64,000 nucleotides of DNA from Streptomyces sp. BK340. GTDB lineage: Bacteria; Actinomycetota; Actinomycetes; Streptomycetales; Streptomycetaceae. Every line of letters starts with the position of its first letter. Position 1 is the stretch's first letter. The translations under genes were made by a program, and so were the position numbers. The notes under the pieces are model-generated. The model ran no database searches, was not told the DNA's origin, and saw only the letters and a list, made by a program, of their open reading frames with translations. Below, one piece after another: positions 1 through 8,693 of this stretch. The DNA is taken from positions 186,001 to 250,000 of the forward strand of contig NZ_VISR01000010.1 in NCBI RefSeq assembly GCF_007827595.1. The letters run 5' to 3'.

Positions 1-2
1 TC

Positions 3-302
3 TGCTTCGAGTGCAAGAGGCGCGGCACCACCTGCATCACCGTGGCCCACGGCACCCCCTGTCTGGGCCCGGTCACGCACGCCGGGTGCGGCGCCATCTG
101 CCCCGCCTACGGACGTGGCTGCTACGGCTGCTTCGGACCGATGAGCCGGCCCAACCTGCGCTCGATGGTCGCGCAGTTGCGCCACGACGGGATGAGCGAG
201 CGCGACATCCAGCGTGTCTTCCGCACCTTCAACGCCGCGTCGCCGGAGTATGCCCCCGTACCCGACCTCGCGGCCGAGGAGCAGAAGACCCCTCCGGCCT
301 GA
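3..302 (+). CDS. [NiFe]-hydrogenase small (delta) subunit, 3' end only
   Basis: This is the C-terminal part of a gene that begins before the window; the open frame runs from base 3 to the TGA at 300-302, about 99 residues. It has cysteines spaced as in the C-terminal iron-sulfur region of hydrogenase small subunits (CFEC near the start, then TPCLGPVTHAGCG, ICP, GRGCYGCFGPM). This pattern fits the small subunit of group 3 cytoplasmic hydrogenases, which passes electrons from the large-subunit NiFe site through Fe-S clusters to NAD(P)-binding partners. The large subunit follows 25 bp downstream and a maturation protease after that, so this is one operon. The remaining subunits would be expected upstream, outside the window. 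The assignment to group 3 rather than an orphan oxidoreductase is inference. Confidence 0.8.
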   Translation, partial: CFECKRRGTTCITVAHGTPCLGPVTHAGCGAICPAYGRGCYGCFGPMSRPNLRSMVAQLRHDGMSERDIQRVFRTFNAASPEYAPVPDLAAEEQKTPPA

Positions 303-327
303 CAGGACACCGCCCGGAAAGGCCCGC

Positions 328-1674
328 ATGAACCATCCCGGAACCCGCGTCCTGCGACTGGATGCGCTGGCCAGGGTGGAAGGCGAGGCCTCCCTCCACC
401 TGCGCGTCCAGGAGGGCACGGTCACCGAGTCGCGGCTGCGCATCTACGAACCGCCACGCTTCTTCGAGGCCTTTCTGACCGGCCGGGGCCACACCGAACC
501 GCCCGACATCACCGCTCGCATCTGCGGCATCTGCCCGGTTGCCTACCAGATGAGCGCCTGCCAGGCGATCGAGAACGCCTGCGGCGTCACGGTGGACGGC
601 CCCCTCGCGGATCTGCGCCGTCTGCTGTACTGCGGTGAGTGGATCGAGAGCCACACCCTGCACATCTACCTGCTGCACGCCCCGGACTTCCTCGGGCGCG
701 CGGACGTCGTGGAACTCGCCCGCGATCAGCGAGCCGCCGTCGAACGCGGTCTGAGAATCAAGCAAACCGGCAACGCGATCCTCGAACAGCTCGGCGGCCG
801 CCCCATCCACCCGGTCAACGTCCGCGTCGGTGGCTTCTACCGCACGCCGGCACCGGAGGAACTCCGTCCACTGGCGGAACGGCTGCGACAGGCCCGGGAG
901 GATGCGCTGGAGACCGTCCGGTGGGTGGCGGCGTTCGACTTTCCCGACACTGTGTTCGACCACGACCTGTTGGCCCTGCGGGACCCCGGCCGGTATGCCA
1001 TCGACTCCGGAACACCGGCGGTCATGGCCGCTCATGGCCGAGGACCGGCACTGCGCGAGTTCCCCCTGTCCGACTTCGAACAGCACGTCGAGGAAGGGCA
1101 GGTACCGCACTCCACCGCCCTGACGGCCACGCTCGACGGCCGCCGCTACCTGACCGGCCCGCTGGCCCGCTACGCGATCAACGGCCGGTGGCTGCACCCC
1201 GTCGCCGCCGAGGCAGCGCGGGACGCCGAGCTGGGCGACCCGACGACCGGCACCGTCTGCGACAACCCCTTCCGGAGCATCGTCGTACGCGCCGTGGAAG
1301 TGGTACAGGCCATCGAGGAAGCCCTGCGGATCATCGACGGATACGAACCACCTCCCAGCCCGGCCGTCGAGGTCCCGCCGCGCCGGGGAGCCGGAGCCGG
1401 GGCCACCGAGGCCCCCCGGGGGCTGCTGTACCACCGCTACGCCCTCGACGAGGACGGCACGCTCACCGGAGCCCGCATCGTCCCGCCCACGGCCCAGAAC
1501 CAGACGGCCATAGAGGAGGACGTGCGCAGGGCGGTCCAAGCACGCCTGGACACGGCCGGGCACGGCGCTGACGACGAGGAACTCACCCACCTGTGCGAAC
1601 GGGCCATCCGCAATCACGATCCCTGCATCTCCTGCGCCGCACACTTCCTCGACCTGACCGTGGAACGCACATGA
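328..1674 (+). CDS. [NiFe]-hydrogenase large (alpha) subunit
   Basis: A 448-residue protein carrying the NiFe catalytic site. An ARVEGEASLHLRV segment lies near the N-terminus, the first metal-binding motif is RICGICPVAYQ (about residues 68-78), and the second is DPCISCAAHF near the C-terminus, followed by a short tail ending VERT. These give the four cysteines expected to hold Ni and Fe. In the first motif the usual CxxCxxxH histidine is replaced by tyrosine; I recall this in some group 3 enzymes but could not check. The start at 328 was chosen because the homologous sequence begins there; the longer frame from 214 overlaps the small subunit and is low-complexity. The stop overlaps the protease start (ATGA). 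Heterolytic H2 turnover in the cytoplasm is the family role. Confidence 0.88.
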   Translation: MNHPGTRVLRLDALARVEGEASLHLRVQEGTVTESRLRIYEPPRFFEAFLTGRGHTEPPDITARICGICPVAYQMSACQAIENACGVTVDGPLADLRRLLYCGEWIESHTLHIYLLHAPDFLGRADVVELARDQRAAVERGLRIKQTGNAILEQLGGRPIHPVNVRVGGFYRTPAPEELRPLAERLRQAREDALETVRWVAAFDFPDTVFDHDLLALRDPGRYAIDSGTPAVMAAHGRGPALREFPLSDFEQHVEEGQVPHSTALTATLDGRRYLTGPLARYAINGRWLHPVAAEAARDAELGDPTTGTVCDNPFRSIVVRAVEVVQAIEEALRIIDGYEPPPSPAVEVPPRRGAGAGATEAPRGLLYHRYALDEDGTLTGARIVPPTAQNQTAIEEDVRRAVQARLDTAGHGADDEELTHLCERAIRNHDPCISCAAHFLDLTVERT

Positions 1675-2150
1675 GCGGCCGGGTCGTGGTGATCGGTGTG
1701 GGCAACCCCCTGCGCGGTGACGACGGGGCCGGGCCGGCGGTGGTGGAGGAACTGCGGGGACGTGTTCCCGACGGCACCGTCCTGGTGGCCAGTGACGGGG
1801 AACCCGCACGCATGCTCGACCTCTGGCGCGGCGCGGACACCGTGGTCGTCGTGGAAGCCCTCCGAGGCCGGCCGAGCCGTCCGGGCGAGCTGCACACCCT
1901 GACAGCGGCGGAAGCGGCCGGTATCTCACGGGGTACGGCGAGCACGCATGCCTTCGGCCTGGGGGAGTGCCTGGCACTGGCGGAAGCCCTCGACCAGCTG
2001 CCGCCACGGCTCGTGGTGCATGCCGTGGAGGTGACCGACGTCCGACTCGGCACGGGTCTGAGCGAAGCGGTGCGGTCGGTCCTGCCCGCATTGACCGACC
2101 GCGCCGCCACCTCCGTACGACAGGCATACGAACGGAATCACGGGCCGTAG
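1671..2150 (+). CDS. Hydrogenase maturation protease (HycI/HoxM family)
   Basis: A 159-residue member of the peptidase M52 family, which removes the C-terminal tail of the hydrogenase large subunit once nickel has been inserted. The family's N-terminal motif is present as IGVGNPLRGDDGAG (about residues 7-20), with the paired acidic residues used in metal recognition; later family features are VVVVEALRG and VVHAVEV. It overlaps the large-subunit stop by four bases, so it is translationally coupled to its probable substrate. A second homologue lies at 35978-36493. A dormancy-box-like palindrome starts immediately after the stop codon, so the following gene probably has its own promoter. Confidence 0.9.
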   Translation: MSGRVVVIGVGNPLRGDDGAGPAVVEELRGRVPDGTVLVASDGEPARMLDLWRGADTVVVVEALRGRPSRPGELHTLTAAEAAGISRGTASTHAFGLGECLALAEALDQLPPRLVVHAVEVTDVRLGTGLSEAVRSVLPALTDRAATSVRQAYERNHGP

Positions 2151-2164
2151 GGGCCGAAGGTCCC
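2151..2164 (+). promoter_or_regulatory. Dormancy-type box GGGCCGAAGGTCCC
   Basis: Two 5-nt half-sites, GGGCC and GTCCC, separated by four bases, 109 nt upstream of the universal stress protein at 2273. It matches the GGGCC-N4-GGCCC element seen before most units of this island. Regulator identity (OsdR/DevR-like) is inferred. Confidence 0.6.
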
Positions 2165-2220
2165 ACGGCGCGGGCCGAAGCGCCTCTCGCAACTCCGAGG
2201 GCCCCGGTGCAACGGTGAAG

Positions 2221-2247
2221 GTCACGCCATGCGCTGCACGGCGTGAC
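2221..2247 (+). promoter_or_regulatory. Inverted repeat before universal stress gene
   Basis: GTCACGCC (2221-2228) and GGCGTGAC (2240-2247) form perfect 8-bp arms, and inside them TGC/GCA extend the pairing around a GCT loop. The hairpin ends 10 nt before the Shine-Dalgarno stretch AAAGGTGGTGG (2257-2267). It could be an operator, a leader stem-loop or a weak terminator of the hydrogenase operon. Confidence 0.45.
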
Positions 2248-2272
2248 AGCCCCATGAAAGGTGGTGGGGAAG

Positions 2273-3148
2273 ATGGCACTTCCTCTGGTGGTGGGCGTCG
2301 ATGGATCGGACTCGTGTCTGCTCGCGGTCGACTGGGCCGTGGACGAAGCGGTCCGCCACGGTCTTCCGCTCAGGCTGGTGCACGCCTCCCTCTGGGAGCG
2401 CTACGAGGGCGGACTGCCTTCGTTGGGTCAGGAGCGCCCCTCCGAACGGGTGCTGGCCGAGCACATCGTGGCCTCCGCTGCCGACCGCGCCGAGCGGCGC
2501 AACCCGGATGTGAAGGTCACCACCGACATCGTTCCCGAGGACGCCGCGGCCGCTCTCGTGCGCGACGGCAACGATGCCTTCGCCCTGGTGACCGGGTCGC
2601 GCGGGCGTGGCCAGCTCAAGGGAATGCTTCTCGGGTCGGTCGGTCTGGCCGTCGCTGCCCGCGCGCAGTGCCCGGTGGTTGTGGTGCGGGGCGATCGGGC
2701 GGGCCTGGCGGGTACACATGAGCGGATCCTGCTCGGCTTGGGGGAGGCCGACACGAGCGCCGAGGCCGTGCGGTTCGCCTTCCGCGAGGCCGAGGTGCGC
2801 GGCTGCATCCTGGACGTGGTGCGTGCCTGGCGCCGGCCCGCCTACGACCGAAGCGGCGATCGGCTACCGGCCGCAGCACCGACCGACGACTACGAGGAGC
2901 GAGCCTCCGCCCTCATGGACGCTCTGCTCGAAGCGGCGATCGCCGAGCATCCGCACGTCCGGACACGCCGGGCGACGCTTGAGGGCCCCGCAGGCAAGAT
3001 GCTGGTGGATCGGTCGGCGGCCGCGGATCTCGTGGTCATCGGGGCACGCCGCAGGACGGGCCACTTCGGGCTCCAGCTCGGCCTGGTGGGCCACACGCTG
3101 CTTCACCACGCCCTGTGCCCGGTCGCGGTGGTGCCACAGAGGCGGTGA
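2273..3148 (+). CDS. Universal stress protein, tandem UspA domains
   Basis: A 291-residue protein of two UspA domains. The first opens with LVVGVDGSDS and ends with the ATP-binding loop TGSRGRGQLKGMLLGSVG (G-x2-G-x9-G-S). The second ends IGARRRTGHFGLQLGLVGH, a degenerate loop. Tandem Usp proteins of this type are typical DevR/DosR-regulon members and are thought to bind ATP or other nucleotides in non-growing cells. The start at 2273 was chosen because AAAGGTGGTGG lies correctly spaced before it; a GTG at 2261 overlaps that site. A dormancy box at 2151 and a hairpin at 2221 lie upstream. The closest relative in the window is the protein at 25534, which shares the LVYASLWERYEG-type segment. 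Confidence 0.92.
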   Translation: MALPLVVGVDGSDSCLLAVDWAVDEAVRHGLPLRLVHASLWERYEGGLPSLGQERPSERVLAEHIVASAADRAERRNPDVKVTTDIVPEDAAAALVRDGNDAFALVTGSRGRGQLKGMLLGSVGLAVAARAQCPVVVVRGDRAGLAGTHERILLGLGEADTSAEAVRFAFREAEVRGCILDVVRAWRRPAYDRSGDRLPAAAPTDDYEERASALMDALLEAAIAEHPHVRTRRATLEGPAGKMLVDRSAAADLVVIGARRRTGHFGLQLGLVGHTLLHHALCPVAVVPQRR

Positions 3149-3541
3149 CTGCTTCGAGGCGCCGACCGGCGGCGCTGCCGGGAAGCCGGGGACGACGCGG
3201 CCCCACCGCACACTGGTGGCCCGGCTCGCGCGTCAACCACCACCGGTGCCACACCGCACCGGGCGGACACCCGCCCATCAACCGCGTCAACAACGCTGCG
3301 GGTCAATACACCTAGGGAGTGTGGCGGGCCGTCGGCAGAAGCATCGCCGCCTCTCCCGTCGACTCGCGAGTGGGAACGCATGGAGCTGGGCTGGGTGACG
3401 AGCTGCGGCCGCTGACGACAGCATCGTCCGTCATGCCGCCGGAGGCCCTTCTCTGGCGGCGTTGCGATGTGTCCCGCAGCGTGGAGAACAGAGGTGGATC
3501 CGGCGGCCAGGTGTGCGCACGTCGAAGGAGAGGTGGAACGC
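3149..3541. other. Intergenic stretch without a recognisable gene
   Basis: 393 bp between two universal stress genes on the same strand. I find no frame with plausible homology and no clear copy of the GGGCC-N4-GGCCC box. A Shine-Dalgarno GGAGAGG lies at the right end for the next gene. A promoter for 3542 presumably lies here but cannot be placed. Confidence 0.5.
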
Positions 3542-3985
3542 ATGGACAACGATGCAACCGAGCCGAAGGTGGTGGTCGGTGTCGACGGGTCGCCGTCCTC
3601 GTACGAGGCCGTGCGCTGGGCCGTGCGTTACGCGGGCCTGGTCGGCGGAACCGTGGACGCGGTGGCGGTGTGGGAGCTGCCGGGCCTGTACGGGTGGTCG
3701 GCGCCCGCCGTGGACATGGACGTCGACGAGGACGAGACCCGGCAGAAGATGAGGCAGGAACTGACCGAGGTGCTCGGTGCGGACGGGGCCGAAGCGGTCA
3801 GGACCCACGTGGTGCACGGCAACCCCGCCGACGTCCTGCTGCGGGCCGCCGAAGATGCTGAGGTCCTGGTCGTGGGCAGCAGAGGCAGGGGTGGGTTCGC
3901 GCGCGCCCTGCTCGGCTCCGTCAGCCAGCATGTGTCGCAGCATGCGAGCTGTCCGGTCGTCATCGTGCGCTCCGAGAAGAAGTGA
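3542..3985 (+). CDS. Universal stress protein, single UspA domain
   Basis: A 147-residue single UspA domain. It begins KVVVGVDGSPSSYEAVRWAV and carries an intact nucleotide loop VVGSRGRGGFARALLGSVS near residue 115, so it fits the ATP-binding class. ATG at 3542 is preceded by GGAGAGG at good distance. It converges with the TrkA gene ending at 4039. Unlike most genes in the island no dormancy box was found close upstream, so it may be driven by another promoter or read through from 2273. Confidence 0.92.
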   Translation: MDNDATEPKVVVGVDGSPSSYEAVRWAVRYAGLVGGTVDAVAVWELPGLYGWSAPAVDMDVDEDETRQKMRQELTEVLGADGAEAVRTHVVHGNPADVLLRAAEDAEVLVVGSRGRGGFARALLGSVSQHVSQHASCPVVIVRSEKK

Positions 3986-4038
3986 CCCGAGGCCCGGGTA
4001 AGCAGTGGTTGTGGCCCCGGTCCGGTGCGGGTTCCCCA

Positions 4039-4695
4039 CTACTGGAAGGCCGCGTGGATCTCCTGCTCGGTCGCCTCGTGCGACACGAGCAGGAGTTCGT
4101 CGCCCGGCAGCAGCCGCACCTCGGGGCCGGGAACCGTGGGCCGGCCGTCGCGGACGACGGTGGCGACGACGGTGCCGGCCGGCAGGGGGATCTCACCCAG
4201 GGCGCGCCCAGCGGCCCGGGACTGTTCCGTGATCGCGGTCTCGATGACCTCGACGCCCGCCTTGCTCAGCCGCAGCAGCGCCACCGTGTCCGTGGCCCCG
4301 GTGGCCTCCTCGATGAGGGAGATCAGCGGGGTGGCGGAGGGGACCGCGACGTCCACACCCCACCGCTGATCGAAGAGCCAGGCGTTCTCCGCGTCGTTGA
4401 TGCGTGCGGCCACCCGTCCCACTCCGAACTGTCGCTTGGCGATCAGGCTGATGACCAGGTTGTCCTCGTCCCGTCCCGTGGCGGAGATGACGAGGTCGCA
4501 GGTCAACGCCCCGGCGTGCTCGAGGAGAGCTGGGTCGCAGGCGTCACCGGCGACCAGGCGGACGCGGGGCAGGGTCGCGAGCTCGGCCACTCGGCCGTCG
4601 TCCTGCTCTACGAGGATCACGTCGTTGTCGGCGGCGGAGAGCACCTGGGCGATCTGGGTGCCGAGTCGGCCGGCGCCGCCGATGAGGACCTTCAC
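4039..4695 (-). CDS. TrkA-family NAD-binding potassium uptake regulator (second of pair)
   Basis: A 218-residue protein with an N-terminal Rossmann RCK domain (KVLIGGAGRLGTQIAQVLS, acidic residue after strand 2 in ILVEQDD) and a C-terminal TrkA-C segment (PGPEVRLLPGDELLLVS). RCK proteins bind NAD(H) or ATP and gate K+ transporters. It starts with GTG at 4695, overlapping the stop of the preceding TrkA paralogue by four bases. No Trk/Ktr membrane subunit is present in the window; the nearest membrane partner is the P-type ATPase two genes upstream. Last gene of a seven-gene minus-strand unit. Confidence 0.88.
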   Translation of the reverse strand: MKVLIGGAGRLGTQIAQVLSAADNDVILVEQDDGRVAELATLPRVRLVAGDACDPALLEHAGALTCDLVISATGRDEDNLVISLIAKRQFGVGRVAARINDAENAWLFDQRWGVDVAVPSATPLISLIEEATGATDTVALLRLSKAGVEVIETAITEQSRAAGRALGEIPLPAGTVVATVVRDGRPTVPGPEVRLLPGDELLLVSHEATEQEIHAAFQ

Positions 4696-5351
4696 GTTCC
4701 CAGCTCCTTGTCGAGGAAGCCGCGCAGCCGGCCGAGCGCGGTCGCGGCGACGGCGAACGTGACCAGGTCCCCGGGCTCCGCGCAGACACCGTGAGCGGGC
4801 AGCAGTGAGCGGCCGGCGCGGGTGATCTCCACGACGCGGATCTCGCCGTCGACGTCGAACTCGGCCAGCCGCCGGCCGGTGAGATAGGCAGGCAGCTCGG
4901 AACGGACCAGCAGGGTCTCGCCGTTGCCGAAGGTGCGTTCGGAGGTGAGGTGGCGGTGCAACAGCATCTGGTGGAAGCGGCTGACGGCCCAGCGGACGCT
5001 GGAGACGGTCGGGATGCCCAACTCCCGGCAGATGTCTCCGCGGCGGGGATCGTTGATCCGGGCGAGGACGACCGGGACCCGGTAGGTCTCCTTCGCGGTT
5101 CGCGCGCTGACGATGTTGCTGTTGTCTGCCGAGGTCACCGCGACCAGCGCGTCCGCGTGGCCGACTCCGGCCGCCTCCAGCACGGAACGGCTGAAGCCGT
5201 TGCCCACGAGGAAGCCGCCGGGAAAGCCCGTCGGCAGCAGCCTGCGCGCCTTGGGGTCACAGTCCACGAGACGCGTGTCGTGGCCCTCGGCGACCAGCTG
5301 CGCGGCGAGGGTGGAACCGACCCGGCCGCAGCCCACGATGATCGCTCTCAT
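4692..5351 (-). CDS. TrkA-family NAD-binding potassium uptake regulator (first of pair)
   Basis: A 219-residue RCK protein: RAIIVGCGRVGSTLAAQLV is the GxGxxG nucleotide site, followed by a TrkA-C domain. Together with the next gene it forms a two-protein TrkA pair, as in many actinobacteria where K+ uptake proteins work as heteromers. ATG at 5351 overlaps the stop of the P-type ATPase (ATGA), so synthesis is coupled to that pump. The longer open frame upstream of 5351 is the antisense reading of the ATPase gene and was ignored. Confidence 0.88.
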   Translation of the reverse strand: MRAIIVGCGRVGSTLAAQLVAEGHDTRLVDCDPKARRLLPTGFPGGFLVGNGFSRSVLEAAGVGHADALVAVTSADNSNIVSARTAKETYRVPVVLARINDPRRGDICRELGIPTVSSVRWAVSRFHQMLLHRHLTSERTFGNGETLLVRSELPAYLTGRRLAEFDVDGEIRVVEITRAGRSLLPAHGVCAEPGDLVTFAVAATALGRLRGFLDKELGT

Positions 5352-8206
5352 CGTTTTCCTCCCTTCGGGAGCGTCCTGCGGTGTCGCAGCACCCACTTGC
5401 GGGATTCCTCGGCAGCCAGCAGCAGAGCACCGAACCCGGCCAGAACCGCCCAGTCGGCGGGGGCCAGCGGCGCGGTGTTGAAAACCGCCTGGAGTGGCGG
5501 CGCGTAACTGATGGCGGCCATCAGCGCGATGCCGAAGCACCCTGCGCCGATCAGCCAGGGGTTGCTCAGCAGTCCGGCCCGGAAGACGCTCTGCCGGTCG
5601 GTGCGCCCCGCGAGCGCGTTGAAGAACTGGCTGACGACGATGCCGGCCTGGACCATGGTGATCGCCTCCCGGTAGACGGGATCGCTCTTCGTGAAGTGCG
5701 CGTACGGGATGCCTGAAGCGTGGATGTGCCAGAAGAAGACAGCGCACACGCCGAGGGCCTGGATGCCGCCCAGGAAGAGGATCCGGCCGATGACGGCGGT
5801 CGAGAACAGCCGTTCCCGGCGCGGTCGCGGTGGGCTGTCCATGACGTCCTTCTCCATCGGCTCGGCACCGAGCGCCAGGGCAGGCAGCACGTCCGAGCCG
5901 AGGTCGATGGCCAGGATCTGCACCGCCGTGATCGGCACCAGCGGGAAACCGGCGAACGTCGCGGCGAGGATCGGCACGAGTTCGGCGATGTTGTGACTGA
6001 ACAGGTAGATCAGGAACTTGCGGATGTTGCGGTACACCGAACGGCCCAGTCCCACAGCGGTGGTGATGGAGGCGAAGGAATCGTCCATCAGCACCATGAC
6101 CGCGGCCTCACGCGCCACGTCGGTGCCGGACGCGCCCATGGCGACGCCGATGTCCGCGTGCTTGAGGGCGGGCGCGTCGTTGGCGCCGTCCCCGGTGACC
6201 GCGACGACCTCGCCGCGCCGCTGCAATGCCGTGACCACCCGCATCTTGTGCTCGGGACTGACCCGGCACAGCAGCAGTTCCGCAGAGCCGGCCAGCAGCG
6301 CGTCCAGTCCGCCGTCGTCCAGCGCGTCCAGCGCGGCCCCCGTCACGACGGTCGGATCCGGGCCGCGCACGATCCCGACGCGGCGGGCGACGGCCTCCGC
6401 GGTCAGTGGGTGGTCGCCGGTGACCATGACGATCCGGATCCCCGCCCGCTGGCACGCGTCCACCGCGTCCCGCACCTCCGGCCGGGGCGGATCGTACATT
6501 CCGGCGAGTCCCAGCAGGGTCAGTCGCGACTCGACGTCTTCCAGGGGTGGTCGCGGACCGGCGACCCGGCGGCGAGCCACGGCCAGCACCCGCAGGCCCT
6601 GCCCTGCCAGGCCGTCGGCGGCAGCGACGACTTCGGCGCGGGAGGCCTCCGTCAGAGGTACCGGCGTTCCGGTCCGGTCGACGGCGTCGCACCGGGCGAG
6701 GAGCTCCAGCGGCGCACCCTTGACGTAGGCGACATACGTTCCGTCCGGATCGCGGTGGACGGTGGACATCAGTTTGCGGACGGAGTCGAAGGGGTGTTCC
6801 GCCACCCGGGGCGTACGGGCCTCTTCCGCCGCGGTGTCCAGGCCCGCCTTCGCCGCGGCCACCAGCAGCGCGCCTTCGGTGGTGTCACCGAGCACGCACC
6901 ACCCGTGCGGGCCGGACGGCGGCACGAGCCGGGCGTCGCAGCACAGCGCCGCCGCCCGCAGCAGTTCCCGTACCGGCCCGGCATCCGTGACCTCGCCGAC
7001 AGGCGCGTATCCCACGCCGGCCACGGCGTGCGCCACGCCGTCGGCCCACAGTTGTACGACGGTCATCTCGGCCTGGGTGAGTGTGCCCGTCTTGTCGGTG
7101 CACACCACGCTGGTCGACCCCAGCGCCTCCACGGCCAGCAACTGTTTGACGAGTGCGTGTCTGCGGGCCATCCGGCGGACGCCGATCGCCAAGGACACGG
7201 AGAGCGTTGCCGGCAGGCCCTCCGGTACGAGGGCGACCATCACGCCGAGCGAGAAGACGAACGTGTCGACGAACGGCTGTCCGCTGGGCACGCGCACCGC
7301 GAAGAGGATGGCCCCGGTCGCCAGCGCGACGCCCGCGACCCGGCGCGCCATGGCGGCGACCTGCTGCTGCAGCGGGGTCTTCTGCCGTGGTGCGGCCGCG
7401 GTGAGCCGGAAGATGCGTCCGAACTCGGTGGCCGCCCCGGTGGCGAAGACGACTGCCTTGCCCGTGCCCGCGACCACGTCAGTGCCCATGAACACACAGT
7501 TGCGGGCTTCCAGCAGCGGTCCCTGCGGCACGGGATCGGCGACCCGCGCGACAGCGTCGCTCTCGCCGGTCAGGGCCGCGTTGTTGACGGCGAGCTCCTG
7601 CGCTTCCACCAGCCGGCAGTCGGCCGGCACTGCGTCCCCGGCCTCCAGGACCACGACATCAGCGGGTACCAGGTCCCGCGCGGGCAGCTCCTGCCGTTCA
7701 CCGTCCCGCAGCACCCGGCAGGCGTGCGGCACCATCGCCTGCAGGGACTGCGCCGTGCGTTCGGCGGAGTACTCCTGGGCGAAACCGATGCCCGCGTTCA
7801 GCAGCACCACCCCGAGGATGGCGAAGGCCAGCTGGAGCGTCGCCGGATCCCGGGGCTGCTCCAGTGCGTAGGCGAGGAAGGTGATGGCCGAGGCGACGAG
7901 CAGCACCACCGCGAAGAGATCGGTGAACTGTGCCGCCAGCCGCGGCCACAGGCGCACCCGCCCCACGGCGGGCAGGTCGTTGGGGCCGTAGCGGGCCTGC
8001 CGTGCGGCTGCCTCGGCCGGTGTCAGACCACGCGGAGCGCCGTCCAGGGCGGCGAAGACTTCCGGGACCGGCAGCGACGGCACGGCCGCGGCGGAGACGT
8101 CCGGTCGGGCTCGGACCGGCTCGCCGGGTTCCGTGGCCGGGCCAGACGCCGGCGCGCGGCCCTCGTGCAGGGCGGCCGATCCGTGATGGGCCGGTTCAGG
8201 GCTCAT
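5348..8206 (-). CDS. P2-type cation-transporting ATPase
   Basis: A 952-residue P-type ATPase. An N-terminal cation-ATPase domain is followed by the E1-E2 region with TGES, a membrane motif VPEGLPATLSVSLAIG, the phosphorylation site CTDKTGTLTQ with Asp371, a nucleotide domain, the hinge GDGANDAPALKHADIG, and a C-terminal cation ATPase domain of several membrane helices. PEGLP points to the P2 group (Ca2+, Na+ or K+-like), not heavy metals; the ion cannot be read from the sequence. The first 45 residues are a proline/alanine-rich leader. ATG at 8206 lies 11 bp inside the CBS gene upstream. The TrkA pair downstream suggests a role in monovalent cation balance. Confidence 0.9.
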   Translation of the reverse strand: MSPEPAHHGSAALHEGRAPASGPATEPGEPVRARPDVSAAAVPSLPVPEVFAALDGAPRGLTPAEAAARQARYGPNDLPAVGRVRLWPRLAAQFTDLFAVVLLVASAITFLAYALEQPRDPATLQLAFAILGVVLLNAGIGFAQEYSAERTAQSLQAMVPHACRVLRDGERQELPARDLVPADVVVLEAGDAVPADCRLVEAQELAVNNAALTGESDAVARVADPVPQGPLLEARNCVFMGTDVVAGTGKAVVFATGAATEFGRIFRLTAAAPRQKTPLQQQVAAMARRVAGVALATGAILFAVRVPSGQPFVDTFVFSLGVMVALVPEGLPATLSVSLAIGVRRMARRHALVKQLLAVEALGSTSVVCTDKTGTLTQAEMTVVQLWADGVAHAVAGVGYAPVGEVTDAGPVRELLRAAALCCDARLVPPSGPHGWCVLGDTTEGALLVAAAKAGLDTAAEEARTPRVAEHPFDSVRKLMSTVHRDPDGTYVAYVKGAPLELLARCDAVDRTGTPVPLTEASRAEVVAAADGLAGQGLRVLAVARRRVAGPRPPLEDVESRLTLLGLAGMYDPPRPEVRDAVDACQRAGIRIVMVTGDHPLTAEAVARRVGIVRGPDPTVVTGAALDALDDGGLDALLAGSAELLLCRVSPEHKMRVVTALQRRGEVVAVTGDGANDAPALKHADIGVAMGASGTDVAREAAVMVLMDDSFASITTAVGLGRSVYRNIRKFLIYLFSHNIAELVPILAATFAGFPLVPITAVQILAIDLGSDVLPALALGAEPMEKDVMDSPPRPRRERLFSTAVIGRILFLGGIQALGVCAVFFWHIHASGIPYAHFTKSDPVYREAITMVQAGIVVSQFFNALAGRTDRQSVFRAGLLSNPWLIGAGCFGIALMAAISYAPPLQAVFNTAPLAPADWAVLAGFGALLLAAEESRKWVLRHRRTLPKGGKR

Positions 8207-8654
8207 ACGAAGTTCCACCTGCCAGGGGAGGCCCCGGCGGCTCCTGCAGCACGCTCCAGGCGACCGGTCCCAGCAGGTCGGCCAGCCGCCGGAAGACATC
8301 GAGGAAAAGGTCGTCGATCGTGAGCACCCCCGACGCCTCGCCCTTGTGCAGCACGGGAAGCCGGCGTACCCCCGTGCGGCGGAACGTCTCGTAGGCCACC
8401 TGAACGTCGTCGTCCACATCGACGGTGACCACCGGCGCCGACATCACCGCGTCCACCCGTGCGTCCCGGTCCAGGCCCCCGCCCAGGCCACGTACGGCGA
8501 GGTCGCGGTCGGTGACGATGCCGCGCAGCGCTCCCTCCTCGACGACGAGGAGGGAGCCGACGGCGGACCGAGCCATCATCCGGGTCGCCTCGGCCAGGGA
8601 GTCGCCGGGTGCGACGCAGACCGGCGGAGCCGTCATCACCTCGGAGACCCTCAT
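8196..8654 (-). CDS. CBS-domain pair protein
   Basis: A 152-residue protein of two CBS motifs: MRVSEVMTAPPVCVAPGDSL with GIVTDRDLAVRG, then VDAVMSAPVVTVDVDDDV with GVLTIDDLFLDVF. CBS pairs sense adenine nucleotides and control transporters or enzymes. ATG at 8654 follows GGGAGGAGTCGC, a strong ribosome site, and is preferred over the ATG six codons earlier. It overlaps the P-type ATPase start by 11 bp, so it may be the soluble regulator of that pump. It is only 39 nt downstream of the nitroreductase gene. Confidence 0.88.
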   Translation of the reverse strand: MRVSEVMTAPPVCVAPGDSLAEATRMMARSAVGSLLVVEEGALRGIVTDRDLAVRGLGGGLDRDARVDAVMSAPVVTVDVDDDVQVAYETFRRTGVRRLPVLHKGEASGVLTIDDLFLDVFRRLADLLGPVAWSVLQEPPGPPLAGGTSYEP

Positions 8655-8693
8655 GCGACTCCTCCCAGCCATCGAGTCCCGGCTGCGTGTCCT

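Noticed and set aside
229..2166. 645-codon minus-strand frame over the hydrogenase genes
   Set aside because: Antisense to two genes with clear catalytic motifs.
5720..8323. 867-codon plus-strand open frame
   Set aside because: It is the exact antisense of the P2-type ATPase, with arginine/glutamine-rich translation and no homology; high GC removes stop codons.
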